Shown piece after piece: positions 5,710 through 12,739 of a stretch of DNA of 14,689 nt. The stretch's first letter is position 1. Each line of letters starts with the position of its first letter. Position numbers and translations under genes: made by a program. Origin of the DNA: JAHFKM01 sp035655455 (GTDB lineage: Archaea; Nanobdellota; Nanobdellia; SCGC-AAA011-G17; GW2011-AR18); assembly GCA_035655455.1 (NCBI GenBank), contig DASRUL010000013.1, positions 1 through 14,689 of the forward strand. Reading direction: 5' to 3'. Below the pieces are notes generated by a model. That model searched no databases and was not told the DNA's origin. It worked only from the letters and a program-made list of their open reading frames with translations.

Positions 5710-6660
5710 TTAGTGGAGGTTTTTGTGCAGGTGTTCTGCTTCATGCACTTTTTCTTTCCTGATCAAGGAGCGCAGTTTGGAGAATTCGCTGCTGAAGAGT
5801 TTTTCTTCTGGTTGGGGGTGTCTGAAGGCGGGGTGTACTTTTTCGAAGTGAGTGCTGGCTGTTTTTTTCTTTTGTTCTTTTTTGCTTATTTCTCCTACAA
5901 AAAGTTGTTGGAAGAGGTGGAGAGCGTCTTGCTCGTTGTTTTTTGTTAAGGATCTTCTGAGTTGTTTGAATTTTTTGTCGAAGGATAGGGTTCCTTGGGT
6001 GTGGAGTTCTCTGTAGGTCGGGGTGACAGTAGGGAGGTTGAGGTCAAAAATGATGTGTGTTGGTTTTTCTCTTGCGAAGTGCTCCAGTCTTTCAAGGTAC
6101 ACATCTTTGAAGAGTGTGCGGATGATCTTGTAGAGTTCATGGCGTTTTTCTTGGTCAACGACTTCTGCGAGGTGGTTGTACGCGATCCAGAGTTCTGCGT
6201 ATTTTTTCAATCCTAGGGGAAAGTTGTGCTTGTTGAATGCTGAAGAGACACCATGGCGCATCTTCTGGAAGGTTTGGATAACAACCTTGTAATGGTAGAT
6301 TTCTTGGAAGAAGGTGTAGTGGCGTTGGATGTAGTTTAAGATAATGGTGATGTCTTCTTCTGCTGGCTGAGAGGATGAGATGTCGAAGGCGATGATTCTT
6401 ATCCGGTTCATTTCTTCTGACAGGCGTTGGATGTCTCCTTGCTCCGCGAAGAGATAGGCTTGGTTGATCCTGAGGTAGGATTCGAGTTCTTTGGAGATGA
6501 GGTCCATTATTTTAAGAAGGTGTTTTTGTTGTTCTTCTGGAAGTTTCTTGAAGTTTTGTTCGAAGTCGAGATACTGGTTGATGGCGCTTTCGAACTCTTT
6601 TTTGCTTATTGCTACCCTGATCCTGTGGAGGGTGTCCTCTGGGGAGGGGAGTGTGGTCAT
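5710..6660 (-). CDS. hypothetical helical-repeat protein, 316 aa
   Basis: I do not recognise the family. From the ATG at 6660 (MTTLPSPEDTLHRIRV) it is a charged, soluble, almost wholly alpha-helical protein. Helix pairs such as EFESAINQYLDFEQNFKKLP, LRINQAYLFAEQGDIQRLSE and FPLGLKKYAELWIAYNHLAE look like degenerate TPR-type repeats. The C-terminal third is very basic and low complexity (SKKEQKKKTASTHFEK), followed by a last helix pair KLRSLIRKEKVHEAEHLHKN. No signal peptide, transmembrane segment or enzyme motif is visible. The frame is open to an ATG at 6684, but a TATA-like box at 6681-6691 about 26 nt upstream of 6660 makes the second Met the likely leaderless start. The position beside ftsY suggests, without proof, a scaffold role at the membrane or ribosome. 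Confidence 0.75.
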   Translation of the reverse strand: MTTLPSPEDTLHRIRVAISKKEFESAINQYLDFEQNFKKLPEEQQKHLLKIMDLISKELESYLRINQAYLFAEQGDIQRLSEEMNRIRIIAFDISSSQPAEEDITIILNYIQRHYTFFQEIYHYKVVIQTFQKMRHGVSSAFNKHNFPLGLKKYAELWIAYNHLAEVVDQEKRHELYKIIRTLFKDVYLERLEHFAREKPTHIIFDLNLPTVTPTYRELHTQGTLSFDKKFKQLRRSLTKNNEQDALHLFQQLFVGEISKKEQKKKTASTHFEKVHPAFRHPQPEEKLFSSEFSKLRSLIRKEKVHEAEHLHKNLH

Positions 6661-6680
6661 GTGTTTTTTCTGGGTAAGGG

Positions 6681-6691
6681 TCAATAAAAGC
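6681..6691 (-). promoter_or_regulatory. TATA-like box of the helical-repeat gene
   Basis: The minus strand reads CTTTTATTGAC at the end of truD, about 26 nt before the ATG at 6660. It overlaps the ATG at 6684, arguing against that upstream start. Confidence 0.4.
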
Positions 6692-6696
6692 CTTTC

Positions 6697-7644
6697 TCAA
6701 TGATCGAAGGCTTCGAGTTGTTTTAAAAAGGTGGTGGCGTAGGATCCTTTTGGAAGGGTAAATTGTATATTGTTGTTGTCTGTCTTGAAATCCGTTACGT
6801 TGACAAACAAGGGCCTGAGTGTTGTGACGGGCATTATTTCTGGAAATGTTCTGATGATGAAATCGTCGAGGGTGATAGTTTGTTCTTTTAAAACTTCAAG
6901 GCAGAAGCGTTCGACAAGTGGATCTTGAAATTCAGTGTCAAAAGCAATCAGAGGAATGTGCATTTGCTGTTTTATTTCGTTTACAAAGAAAAATCCTTGA
7001 AATTCGAACGCATCTTTGTACTTGTTTTTTAGGTAACGTTTTGAGGTTTCGTTCCAGACAAAGGATTGAAATGCGTGGATGTACAGGGAGAGGAGTTTTT
7101 TGTCCAGCGTTTGTAAGGCGCCGACGAAATCGTTGGGGTAAAAGGTGAGGTGTTTCTGTGTTTCATTATGGTCGATGAGACTGCATGCTTTTTTAAAATC
7201 TTTTTTCAAAATTGCTTTTCCTATCTCTGCGTTGTTCTCGCTGAATCGTTGTTCCCCAAAATAATTAACGAGAAAGTTTATCTTCGGAGGTTTTTTGCTT
7301 ACCCTGATCTTGAAAGAATTTCCGTTGAGCGTTCCGAGGGAGAGGGGCTTGTCTCTTGTGGTAAGAGGTGTGAGTTCGAGGTTGGGGTGATGAAGCTTGT
7401 TGATTCGTTCTTCGCTAACGTGAAGGAGAGAGAAGTGTTGTGTTGTGACTGCGAATTTGTCTTTTGATCCTGCATAACTTACATATCTTCTTGGAATCTT
7501 GAGTGTGGAGCAAAAAAATTTAACGACATCAAGGGTGTTCATGTTTTTCTTCTTGACCTTGACATAGAGGTAAGGTCCTGGTGATCCTGTGATATCAAGG
7601 AGCTCCTCGACGACGAAGTCTTCAGGTTGTTCTACAAGCATCAT
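6697..7644 (-). CDS. truD: tRNA pseudouridine(13) synthase TruD
   Basis: 315 aa. Hallmarks in order: FVVEELLDITGSPGPYLY N-terminal strand pattern (10-27), AGSKDKFAVTTQ at 58-69 with catalytic Asp62, NYFGEQRF at 127-134, YIHAFQSFVWNE at 188-199, and the closing LPKGSYATTFL at 297-307. TruD isomerises U13 in the D-loop of tRNAs; in archaea related enzymes may also act on U35 of tRNA-Tyr. Length is below both E. coli TruD (about 350) and many archaeal homologues (about 400 or more), so the TRUD insertion domain between the two halves (about 205-290) is much reduced. Two Met codons open the frame (7644, 7641). A TATA box at 7678-7685 predicts a leader of about 10 nt. Confidence 0.93.
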   Translation of the reverse strand: MMLVEQPEDFVVEELLDITGSPGPYLYVKVKKKNMNTLDVVKFFCSTLKIPRRYVSYAGSKDKFAVTTQHFSLLHVSEERINKLHHPNLELTPLTTRDKPLSLGTLNGNSFKIRVSKKPPKINFLVNYFGEQRFSENNAEIGKAILKKDFKKACSLIDHNETQKHLTFYPNDFVGALQTLDKKLLSLYIHAFQSFVWNETSKRYLKNKYKDAFEFQGFFFVNEIKQQMHIPLIAFDTEFQDPLVERFCLEVLKEQTITLDDFIIRTFPEIMPVTTLRPLFVNVTDFKTDNNNIQFTLPKGSYATTFLKQLEAFDH

Positions 7645-7677
7645 TTTTGGTTTTGGGAGTTTATGTCATCCTTCTTT

Positions 7678-7685
7678 GTATAAAA
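7678..7685 (-). promoter_or_regulatory. TATA box of truD
   Basis: The minus strand reads TTTTATAC about 37 nt before the ATG at 7644, so a short 5' leader of roughly 10 nt is expected. Confidence 0.4.
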
Positions 7686-7715
7686 GAGTTGTTAAAACTT
7701 CAGGTCTTTTTCCAG

Positions 7716-7740
7716 GATTTCTGAAGAAATCTTTATAAAT
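7716..7740 (+). promoter_or_regulatory. inverted repeat plus orphan TATA box
   Basis: GATTTC-TGAA-GAAATC (7716-7731) abuts a strong TATA element CTTTATAAAT (7731-7740). The predicted plus-strand start (about 7760) has no usable ORF: the ATG at 7758 closes after six codons. The palindrome TTTATAAA also permits minus-strand use (a longer truD leader). It may drive a small RNA or an extended rtcB leader. Confidence 0.4.
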
Positions 7741-7835
7741 TTGAAAAAAGAGAGGTGATGGAAAGATTTTGTATTTGAGAGAGTGGTGTGCAAAGAGTTT
7801 GTGATTGGCTGTAAAATTTACGGAATTCTTAGGAC

Positions 7836-7864
7836 AGGCTTAATTTAGAGAAAGCCTTTTAAAG
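7836..7864 (+). promoter_or_regulatory. rtcB promoter with overlapping inverted repeat
   Basis: TATA-like CCTTTTAAAG (7855-7864) is centred about 25 nt before the rtcB ATG, giving a leaderless mRNA. The inverted repeat AGGCTT (7836-7841)/AAGCCT (7852-7857) overlaps its upstream edge, where a bound repressor would block TBP/TFB. An 11-bp palindrome GTAAAATTTAC lies at 7811-7821. Confidence 0.45.
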
Positions 7865-7884
7865 AGTTTTAAATCATCAATTTT

Positions 7885-9357
7885 ATGGAAGATGGAACCA
7901 AAGTTGGTCCGCCAAAGGAAATCAAGCAAGTCAGCGAAGTGATGTGGGAGCTTCCGAAAACCTATAAGGAAGGAATGCAAGTTCCAGCGAGAATCGTCGC
8001 CACGAAAAAGCTCTTACAAGAGATGGACTTTGGAGTGTTTGACCAATTAACAAATGTAGCATGCCTTCCTGGAATCCAAAAATATGCGTATTGCATGCCT
8101 GATGGACACTGGGGATACGGATTTCCAATAGGCGGCGTTGCGGCGTTCGATACGACAGAAGGAGTGATAAGTCCTGGTGGAATTGGTTTTGATATTAACT
8201 GCGGGATGAAGCTTCTTCGGACGAATCTGACCTACCAGGAGGTAGCTCCAAAAATAAAGCAGTTGATTGATTTGTTGTTTGAGAAGGTTCCTGTTGGTGT
8301 GGGATGCAAGGGTTTTGTGAAGTTGGATAAAAAACAGTTTAATGAAATGTTGGTTGATGGTGTGAAGTGGTGTGTTGACAATGGCCTTGGATGGAAAGGG
8401 GATGTGGAAAGAACAGAGGGTTATGGGAAGATTCAGTGGGCTGATCCTTCGAAGGTGAGTCAGCGTGCGATTACTCGTGGTATTGACCAATTGGGAACGT
8501 TGGGATCTGGGAATCATTATTTAGAAATTCAAGTTGCTCATAAGGAAGGTATTCATGACAGGAAGATTGCGAAAGTATTTGGAATTGATCAGGATGAGCA
8601 GATTGTGGTGATGTTGCATTGTGGCAGTCGAGGTTTTGGCCATCAGATTGGCACAGATTATTTGAAGATGTTTGAGGAAGCGATGAGAAAATATAAAATT
8701 AAAGTGAGAGATCGTGAGTTGGCGTGTGCTCCTTTTTCATCTAAAGAGGGTCAGGATTATTATGGAGCGATGGCATGCGCTGCGAATATGGCCTTCGCGA
8801 ATCGACAAGTTATTATGCATAGAATTAGAGAAGCATTTTCAAAAGTGTTTGAGAGAAGCGCTGAGGATCTTGGAATGAATTTAGTGTATGATGTTGCGCA
8901 TAATATTGCGAAGGTGGAGAAGCATAAAGTGGACGGTTCTCTGAAGGAGCTTGTTGTGCACAGAAAAGGGTCAACGAGAGCGTTTCCTCCTGGGAATAAG
9001 GAGCTCCCTGCGGTGTACCAGGAGACAGGCCAGCCGGTGATTATTGGGGGAAGCATGGAGACAGGTTCATACTTGCTTGCTGGGTTGGAGACTGGCGCAG
9101 AAACTTTTTTTAGTACCTGTCATGGTTCTGGAAGGACGATGTCTCGGATGAAAGCGAAGGGGCTGGTGCGCGGGGAGAAGTTGCAGAAGGACATGCTTGC
9201 GAGGGGGATTTATGTGAAGACTTCTTCAATGTCTGGATTGGCTGAGGAGGGAGGGTTCGCGTATAAATCTGTAACTGATGTTGTTGACGCTGTGGAGAAA
9301 GCTGGAATTACGAAGGCTGTTGTCGGGTTGTCCCCGATTGGTAATGTGAAGGGTTAG
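7885..9357 (+). CDS. rtcB: RNA-splicing ligase RtcB
   Basis: 490 aa, full length (about 480 usual). RtcB joins a 2',3'-cyclic phosphate or 3'-phosphate RNA end to a 5'-OH end using GTP and Mn2+; in archaea it ligates tRNA exons after intron excision. Motifs: MPDGHWGYGFPIGGVAA (71-87), SPGGIGFDINCG (96-107) with metal ligands D103 and C106, GTLGSGNH (204-211), HCGSRGFGHQ (245-254), YDVAHN (335-340) with H339, GGSMETGSYLL (388-398), and CHGSGR (412-417) with H413, corresponding to the guanylylated His (H404 in Pyrococcus RtcB). No intein is present. The ATG at 7885 is placed by the TATA box about 25 nt upstream. Two intron-bearing tRNAs in this window are natural substrates. The stop overlaps that of the convergent SGNH gene. 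Confidence 0.97.
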   Translation: MEDGTKVGPPKEIKQVSEVMWELPKTYKEGMQVPARIVATKKLLQEMDFGVFDQLTNVACLPGIQKYAYCMPDGHWGYGFPIGGVAAFDTTEGVISPGGIGFDINCGMKLLRTNLTYQEVAPKIKQLIDLLFEKVPVGVGCKGFVKLDKKQFNEMLVDGVKWCVDNGLGWKGDVERTEGYGKIQWADPSKVSQRAITRGIDQLGTLGSGNHYLEIQVAHKEGIHDRKIAKVFGIDQDEQIVVMLHCGSRGFGHQIGTDYLKMFEEAMRKYKIKVRDRELACAPFSSKEGQDYYGAMACAANMAFANRQVIMHRIREAFSKVFERSAEDLGMNLVYDVAHNIAKVEKHKVDGSLKELVVHRKGSTRAFPPGNKELPAVYQETGQPVIIGGSMETGSYLLAGLETGAETFFSTCHGSGRTMSRMKAKGLVRGEKLQKDMLARGIYVKTSSMSGLAEEGGFAYKSVTDVVDAVEKAGITKAVVGLSPIGNVKG

Positions 9358-10166
9358 GATTCTCTGTTTTTAATGGCTTTTTGGAATTTTTGTTCAGGGG
9401 GTTGTGTAAACGTTTTAGGTTGTCGAAGTGCGGCGTGTTTAATGGTTATTTTTTTGTTGTCGAGTAGAGGTGTGATTGTTTTTTTTATTTTTTGGTAGGC
9501 GATTCTGTAGCCTTCTCCGCTGGGGTGGAATTTGTCTTTTGAGAAGTATTTTTCTGGTTCTTTGAGGAAGTGTTCGTTGAGTTCTTGGTCGTGGTAGTAG
9601 TCGATGAAGTGAGCGTGGTGTTGATCTGCGATTTTTTTGAAGGTGGTATGGATGCGTCGTTCGCGGAGGTCGATGATGCCTTTGATGGATCGTGGAATGA
9701 GGGGGATGATCCGGAGTTTTCCTGCGAGGCCGAGGACGACTGTTTCTGTTTTGGTGTGTGCGTGTTGCAGGACGATGGGAAGGAGTCTTTTGATTTCTCT
9801 GGCGCTAGTGAAGGTGAGGACATCATTTGCGCCTGCGTTGATGAAGATGAGGGTATAAGTCTGGCAGCTGCTTTTTGAGAGTTGTGCTAGGATGTCTCCA
9901 ATGCGTGCTCCTGAGAAAGACAGGTTTTCGACGTGCGCGTGAGGATAGTCTTGTGCGAGGTAGGCTGCGATGGTTTGTTTTGGTGGTGCGCCGACGCCTG
10001 CGATGCTGCTGTCTCCGAGGAGGAGGATGCGGGTTTTTGCTTGGAGGTTGCGTCGTTGGTAGGGGATGGTTTTTCTGCTTTCTTCTCGGATGTGTTCAAT
10101 GTGGTCTCTGAGTTTGGTGAGGGCGATAAGGTGTGCTCTGATGCGTTCTATGGTTTGGGTGCGCAT
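9354..10166 (-). CDS. SGNH/GDSL-family hydrolase
   Basis: 270 aa. A basic helical N-terminal extension (1-45) is followed by an SGNH hydrolase core: block I LLLGDSSIAGVGA (48-60) with nucleophile S53, block II SFSGARIGD (83-91) with oxyanion Gly, block III INAGANDVL (109-117) with N114, block V DKFHPSGEGY (211-220) with D211 and H214. All four family residues are present, so it should be an active esterase or lipase-like enzyme, perhaps deacetylating polysaccharides or hydrolysing lipids; the substrate cannot be read. The tail after 240 is basic and proline/glutamine-rich. There is no signal peptide, so it is probably cytoplasmic. TATTTAAAAA-like box at 10185-10196 about 25 nt upstream supports the start. 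The TAA overlaps the rtcB stop. Confidence 0.9.
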   Translation of the reverse strand: MRTQTIERIRAHLIALTKLRDHIEHIREESRKTIPYQRRNLQAKTRILLLGDSSIAGVGAPPKQTIAAYLAQDYPHAHVENLSFSGARIGDILAQLSKSSCQTYTLIFINAGANDVLTFTSAREIKRLLPIVLQHAHTKTETVVLGLAGKLRIIPLIPRSIKGIIDLRERRIHTTFKKIADQHHAHFIDYYHDQELNEHFLKEPEKYFSKDKFHPSGEGYRIAYQKIKKTITPLLDNKKITIKHAALRQPKTFTQPPEQKFQKAIKNRES

Positions 10167-10184
10167 GGTCTTTGTTAGGTGTAT

Positions 10185-10196
10185 GTTTTTAAATAA
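10185..10196 (-). promoter_or_regulatory. TATA box of the SGNH hydrolase gene
   Basis: The minus strand reads TTATTTAAAAAC, centred about 25 nt before the ATG at 10166; leaderless start. Confidence 0.5.
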
Positions 10197-10240
10197 GTTG
10201 TTTTTGGCGATTCCTTGTCTCTAGCTGGTGCTTCAGTTCA

Positions 10241-10342
10241 ATGGTGAACCAAAATCCTGGGCAATTAGGCGCAGTAATTGGCGTTGAGACTGTAATCTTT
10301 TCCATTCTAGGTTTTACTCCGCGGCAAGTTGTAAAGTATTAA
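10241..10342 (+). CDS. possible 33-aa hydrophobic small ORF
   Basis: In the 233-bp gap between the SGNH gene and the P19-like gene, an ATG at 10241 opens a 33-codon frame. It has a hydrophobic stretch GAVIGVETVIFSILGF (10-25) and a polar end TPRQVVKY. It could be a one-helix membrane peptide or a remnant; no specific promoter is seen. The rest of 10167-10399 shows nothing that I can name. Confidence 0.2.
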   Translation: MVNQNPGQLGAVIGVETVIFSILGFTPRQVVKY

Positions 10343-10399
10343 ATCAACGCGGGGATAAAATTCCTTGTGGGTAAAGCTAAAATTGTTAACGTTTGTTTC

Positions 10400-11059
10400 T
10401 TAGGAACTTTTTCTCATGAATTTAAAAAAAACAATTCCTAAGAAGAATCCGATGCCCAGCAATGCGGCATAAATGATTGGTGGAATAGCATTCAAGAATG
10501 ATGGAACTTGCGTGTTTGCTTGGTGCTTAACTCTATCCTGCTCTTGTTCTGTGCTTTCCAAGATAAACATTGACTCGGCGTGTTCAGCCTCAAAAGAAAT
10601 CTTCATATCTTGGGTTTCCTTGTTCCCTATTTTTACGCTCTTTTCAAATTGCTTGGAAGCGTCAAAAATGAATTCTGCTTCAACTGGCTCAAGCCACTGG
10701 CTTTTTCTTGCGTCTCCGCGGGAGAAAGTCGGAGGATCCAGGTGAAACTTGAGAAGGTACTGCCTTGGTTTTAAGGCTACATTCGTAGCATAATGAAAAT
10801 TTCCGCCAAACATGGGATGCAGGTTCATAGTCTGCTTTTCTTGAGTTTCAATATCAATAATAATGACTGCTACGTTCATAGAGGGGAGCCTGTACCCTTC
10901 AAGGGATTCTGGCTTGACCTCGAGATGATGGGTTTCATCAGCGAAAGGCTTTATTTCTTTTACGAGGAAATCTTCTTCATGGGCAAATATCGGCTGTGCG
11001 GTTAGGAGAAAAGACGCAGAGAAGATTACTAGCAGAGTTATTAGAATTTTTTTAATCAT
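10400..11059 (-). CDS. membrane-anchored P19/Tp34-like metal-binding protein
   Basis: 219 aa. Signal peptide MIKKILITLLVIFSASFLLT with cleavage expected near AQPIFA|H (20-26); extracellular domain (27-185); C-terminal transmembrane helix IIYAALLGIGFFLGIVFF (195-212) with a basic cytoplasmic tail KFMRKSS. The domain shows the pattern of the Fe2+ transport family (P19 of Campylobacter, Tp34 of Treponema): LEVKPESLEGYRLPSMNVAV, then NLHPMFGGNFHYATNVAL (79-96), then YLLKFHLDPPTF (101-112). P19 proteins bind Cu/Fe through His and Met of these segments; H81, M83 and H89 are candidates here. P19 usually works with an FTR1-type permease, which is absent from this window. A TATA box (11081-11091) about 27 nt upstream supports the start. 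Metal identity is unknown. Confidence 0.7.
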   Translation of the reverse strand: MIKKILITLLVIFSASFLLTAQPIFAHEEDFLVKEIKPFADETHHLEVKPESLEGYRLPSMNVAVIIIDIETQEKQTMNLHPMFGGNFHYATNVALKPRQYLLKFHLDPPTFSRGDARKSQWLEPVEAEFIFDASKQFEKSVKIGNKETQDMKISFEAEHAESMFILESTEQEQDRVKHQANTQVPSFLNAIPPIIYAALLGIGFFLGIVFFKFMRKSS

Positions 11060-11080
11060 AATTGGATTTTATTTGAACAA

Positions 11081-11091
11081 CTATATATATC
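11081..11091 (-). promoter_or_regulatory. TATA box of the P19-like gene
   Basis: The minus strand reads GATATATATAG, centred about 27 nt before the ATG at 11059. The remaining upstream stretch to 11287 has no supported gene; a plus-strand frame from about 11123 lacks a start codon and runs into the tRNA. Confidence 0.55.
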
Positions 11092-11287
11092 TTTTGAAAT
11101 AAGGTCTAAGCGTCATGCAAGGTAAGTTTATCTGGCTTTACTTTTCGTCTTTATCCTAAAAGAGCGTGGAATATCAAAGGAACGAGAAAAAATTGCAATT
11201 AATCGCTTATACGCCTTTAGAAAGGTTTATTTTGTAATAAAAATGCTTTTGAATAATGAGAAATTGTTTTTAAAGAAAAAATATGAT

Positions 11288-11384
11288 GCCGGCGACGCAC
11301 AACCTGGTCGTGCAGCAGTCTCGAATTGGGACTTAGAAAACTGCCGTCCGCAAGGACATGTAGGTTCAAATCCTGCCGCCGGCG
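11288..11384 (+). tRNA. tRNA-Ser(CGA) with a 13-nt intron
   Basis: Acceptor GCCGGCG (11288-11294) pairs with CGCCGGC (11377-11383); the discriminator G at 11384 points to Ser rather than Leu (A73 in archaea). D-arm GCAC-AACCTGGTC-GTGC. Anticodon stem GCAGT (11315-11319)/ACTGC (11340-11344). Loop CT-CGA-A then the intron then A38, anticodon CGA at 11322-11324. Long variable arm GTCC-GCAA-GGAC, as expected for class II tRNA. T-arm GTAGG-TTCAAAT-CCTGC. The 13-nt insert 11326-11338 is at the canonical 37/38 site. The central BHB helix is weak (CTCG/TTAG with a C·T mismatch), so the splicing signal is relaxed. No CCA is encoded. Confidence 0.82.
11326..11338 (+). other. tRNA-Ser intron (37/38)
   Basis: TTGGGACTTAGAA. 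Removing it gives the 7-nt anticodon loop CTCGAAA. The neighbouring TAG could mimic a Leu(UAG) anticodon, but no excision gives a legal 7-nt loop with it. Confidence 0.6.
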
Positions 11385-11390
11385 TTAAAC

Positions 11391-11396
11391 TTTTTT
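11391..11396 (+). terminator. T-tract terminator of tRNA-Ser
   Basis: Six T residues begin 7 nt after the tRNA 3' end; oligo-T runs terminate archaeal RNA polymerase. Confidence 0.5.
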
Positions 11397-11443
11397 AAAC
11401 GTCGAGTGTTTTAAGGTTCAACAAGAAAAAATCAGTAACGTTA

Positions 11444-11465
11444 GATTTAAAAGCTTTTATATATT
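11444..11465 (+). promoter_or_regulatory. promoter of the 423-aa orphan gene
   Basis: Two overlapping AT-rich elements are seen: ATTTAAAA (11444-11451), about 20 nt before the first ATG (11468), and a better TATA match TTTTATATAT (11455-11464), about 27 nt before the second in-frame ATG (11486). They predict different starts. Confidence 0.45.
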
Positions 11466-11467
11466 TT

Positions 11468-12739
11468 ATGGCCATACCTGTGGCAATGCTTGGAGGGTAT
11501 TCGGATAAGGGCGCAAGGGAAAGAAGGGATAGACTTCTTAAAGAGAGTATTAAAAAGTACATCTTGGGATCAGAAAAGGATGGAAGTTCATTGGATCTTG
11601 AAATAAAAAGAACATTGGAAGAAGAATCTGCGGAGAGGTTGCTGGAGATTTCTTCTATAACTTTGGACGCTCTTGCAGGAGCGGAGGGGCAAGGTGCTTC
11701 TAATGACAAAAAAAAGACTGTTTTTGCTCTTGCTTATACAGCCGAGCATAGGGCGGGTGAATATTTGTTGCAGCATGGAAAAGTGAAAATTCATAGTATG
11801 AAAGAACCAATATTTAATTCTGTCGCTTCCCATTCGGTTTATGATGTCATAGAACAAAAATGGATTGCTCCTCGGGATCAAGAAGGACGTTGGAATCTTC
11901 CCGACGATTTCAGGGGGCTTATTGTGCGGGCCCATAATCATGGGCTAAAGCTAAATTTTATTTCTGAATCTAAGCTAAATACGTATGGGATAGGTGAAGC
12001 TTTCAAAGATTTGCGCGACGCAGAAAATGAAAGAATTTTGGAAAGATATTTTGTTGAACTCCAAGGGCCAATTACCGACACGCAGATCACGTTCTTTATT
12101 GATAGAATAAATGGTATTGGAAGGAGACTTATTGGCGAAGATAGTTTTCCCTATTATCCTGATGAGGCGCATCTTATTGCTCAGGGGCATTTAGCAAGGC
12201 TTTATGATTTAGTGCAAACTTCAGTGTTGCGAATTAATGCAAGACCAATCAAAGAAAACCAAATGAACTATATGGGAAAGCGGTTAGAAGAATTAGCTAC
12301 AACTCTTTTAAGTCGCGGAACTCCTGCGAAAGTTTCACAGACGAGCGGCTATACTATATTAACAAAGACATTGGATGTTATTAGGTCGTATCAAGGTTTT
12401 CTAGTAGGAAAAATTGCAGCTATTGACAGGGATGCGCAGCTTACTCAGCTTGTCGAAACAGCTCAAGAAATTGGGAGATCTGTAAAGGAAGCTGTGGGTG
12501 TGCTGAGATTAATGCGGGATGATATAGAGATGGGTTTTGCTACTTTGGGTTATGAGGTGCAGCAGGGTTTTAGTAAGGTTCATAAGATGCAGGCCATTAA
12601 TCTAGTAGGTATGCAGGCTTTGGGCACGCTGCTTAATTATTATGGGGCTTTACAAACAGGCGCAACAAGCTTAGACTATGTTGGGCACCCTTCTTCGTTT
12701 AGAAACCAATTTGGGAATCTTTTAAAGAGTGGTGTTTAA
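11468..12739 (+). CDS. orphan 423-aa protein with C-terminal amphipathic helices
   Basis: I recognise no family. Residues 1-75 are charged and helical (KGARERRDRLLKESIKKYI), 84-200 a probable alpha/beta region (KTVFALAYTAEHRAGEYLLQ, DFRGLIVRAHNHGLKLNFIS), 205-320 helical. Residues 325-395 form a long amphipathic series, TQLVETAQEIGRSVKEAVGV then RDDIEMGFATLGYEVQQGFS then KMQAINLVGMQALGTLLNYY. That last pattern (repeated hydrophobic-G-F/L every 7-8 residues) recalls coiled-coil or membrane-perturbing C-termini of large helical accessory proteins; that is inference. There is no signal peptide. The ATG at 11486 (MLGGYSDKG) is a plausible alternative start given the promoter. The gene lies just downstream of tRNA-Ser and abuts the convergent PIN-like toxin (stops at 12739 and 12740). 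Confidence 0.75.
   Translation: MAIPVAMLGGYSDKGARERRDRLLKESIKKYILGSEKDGSSLDLEIKRTLEEESAERLLEISSITLDALAGAEGQGASNDKKKTVFALAYTAEHRAGEYLLQHGKVKIHSMKEPIFNSVASHSVYDVIEQKWIAPRDQEGRWNLPDDFRGLIVRAHNHGLKLNFISESKLNTYGIGEAFKDLRDAENERILERYFVELQGPITDTQITFFIDRINGIGRRLIGEDSFPYYPDEAHLIAQGHLARLYDLVQTSVLRINARPIKENQMNYMGKRLEELATTLLSRGTPAKVSQTSGYTILTKTLDVIRSYQGFLVGKIAAIDRDAQLTQLVETAQEIGRSVKEAVGVLRLMRDDIEMGFATLGYEVQQGFSKVHKMQAINLVGMQALGTLLNYYGALQTGATSLDYVGHPSSFRNQFGNLLKSGV

Noticed and set aside
7756..7812. C/D box sRNA after the orphan TATA (GTGATGG as C box)
   Set aside because: No CTGA D or D' box is present and the spacing of C'-like GTGATTG to the end is too short.
11123..11287. Plus-strand open frame before tRNA-Ser (KERGISKEREKIAINRLYAF...)
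   Set aside because: It has no start codon after the preceding stop and runs into the tRNA; at most a gene remnant.
11288..11384. tRNA-Leu(UAG) using TAG inside the insert
   Set aside because: No excision leaves a 7-nt loop with that anticodon, and the discriminator is G, which suits Ser.
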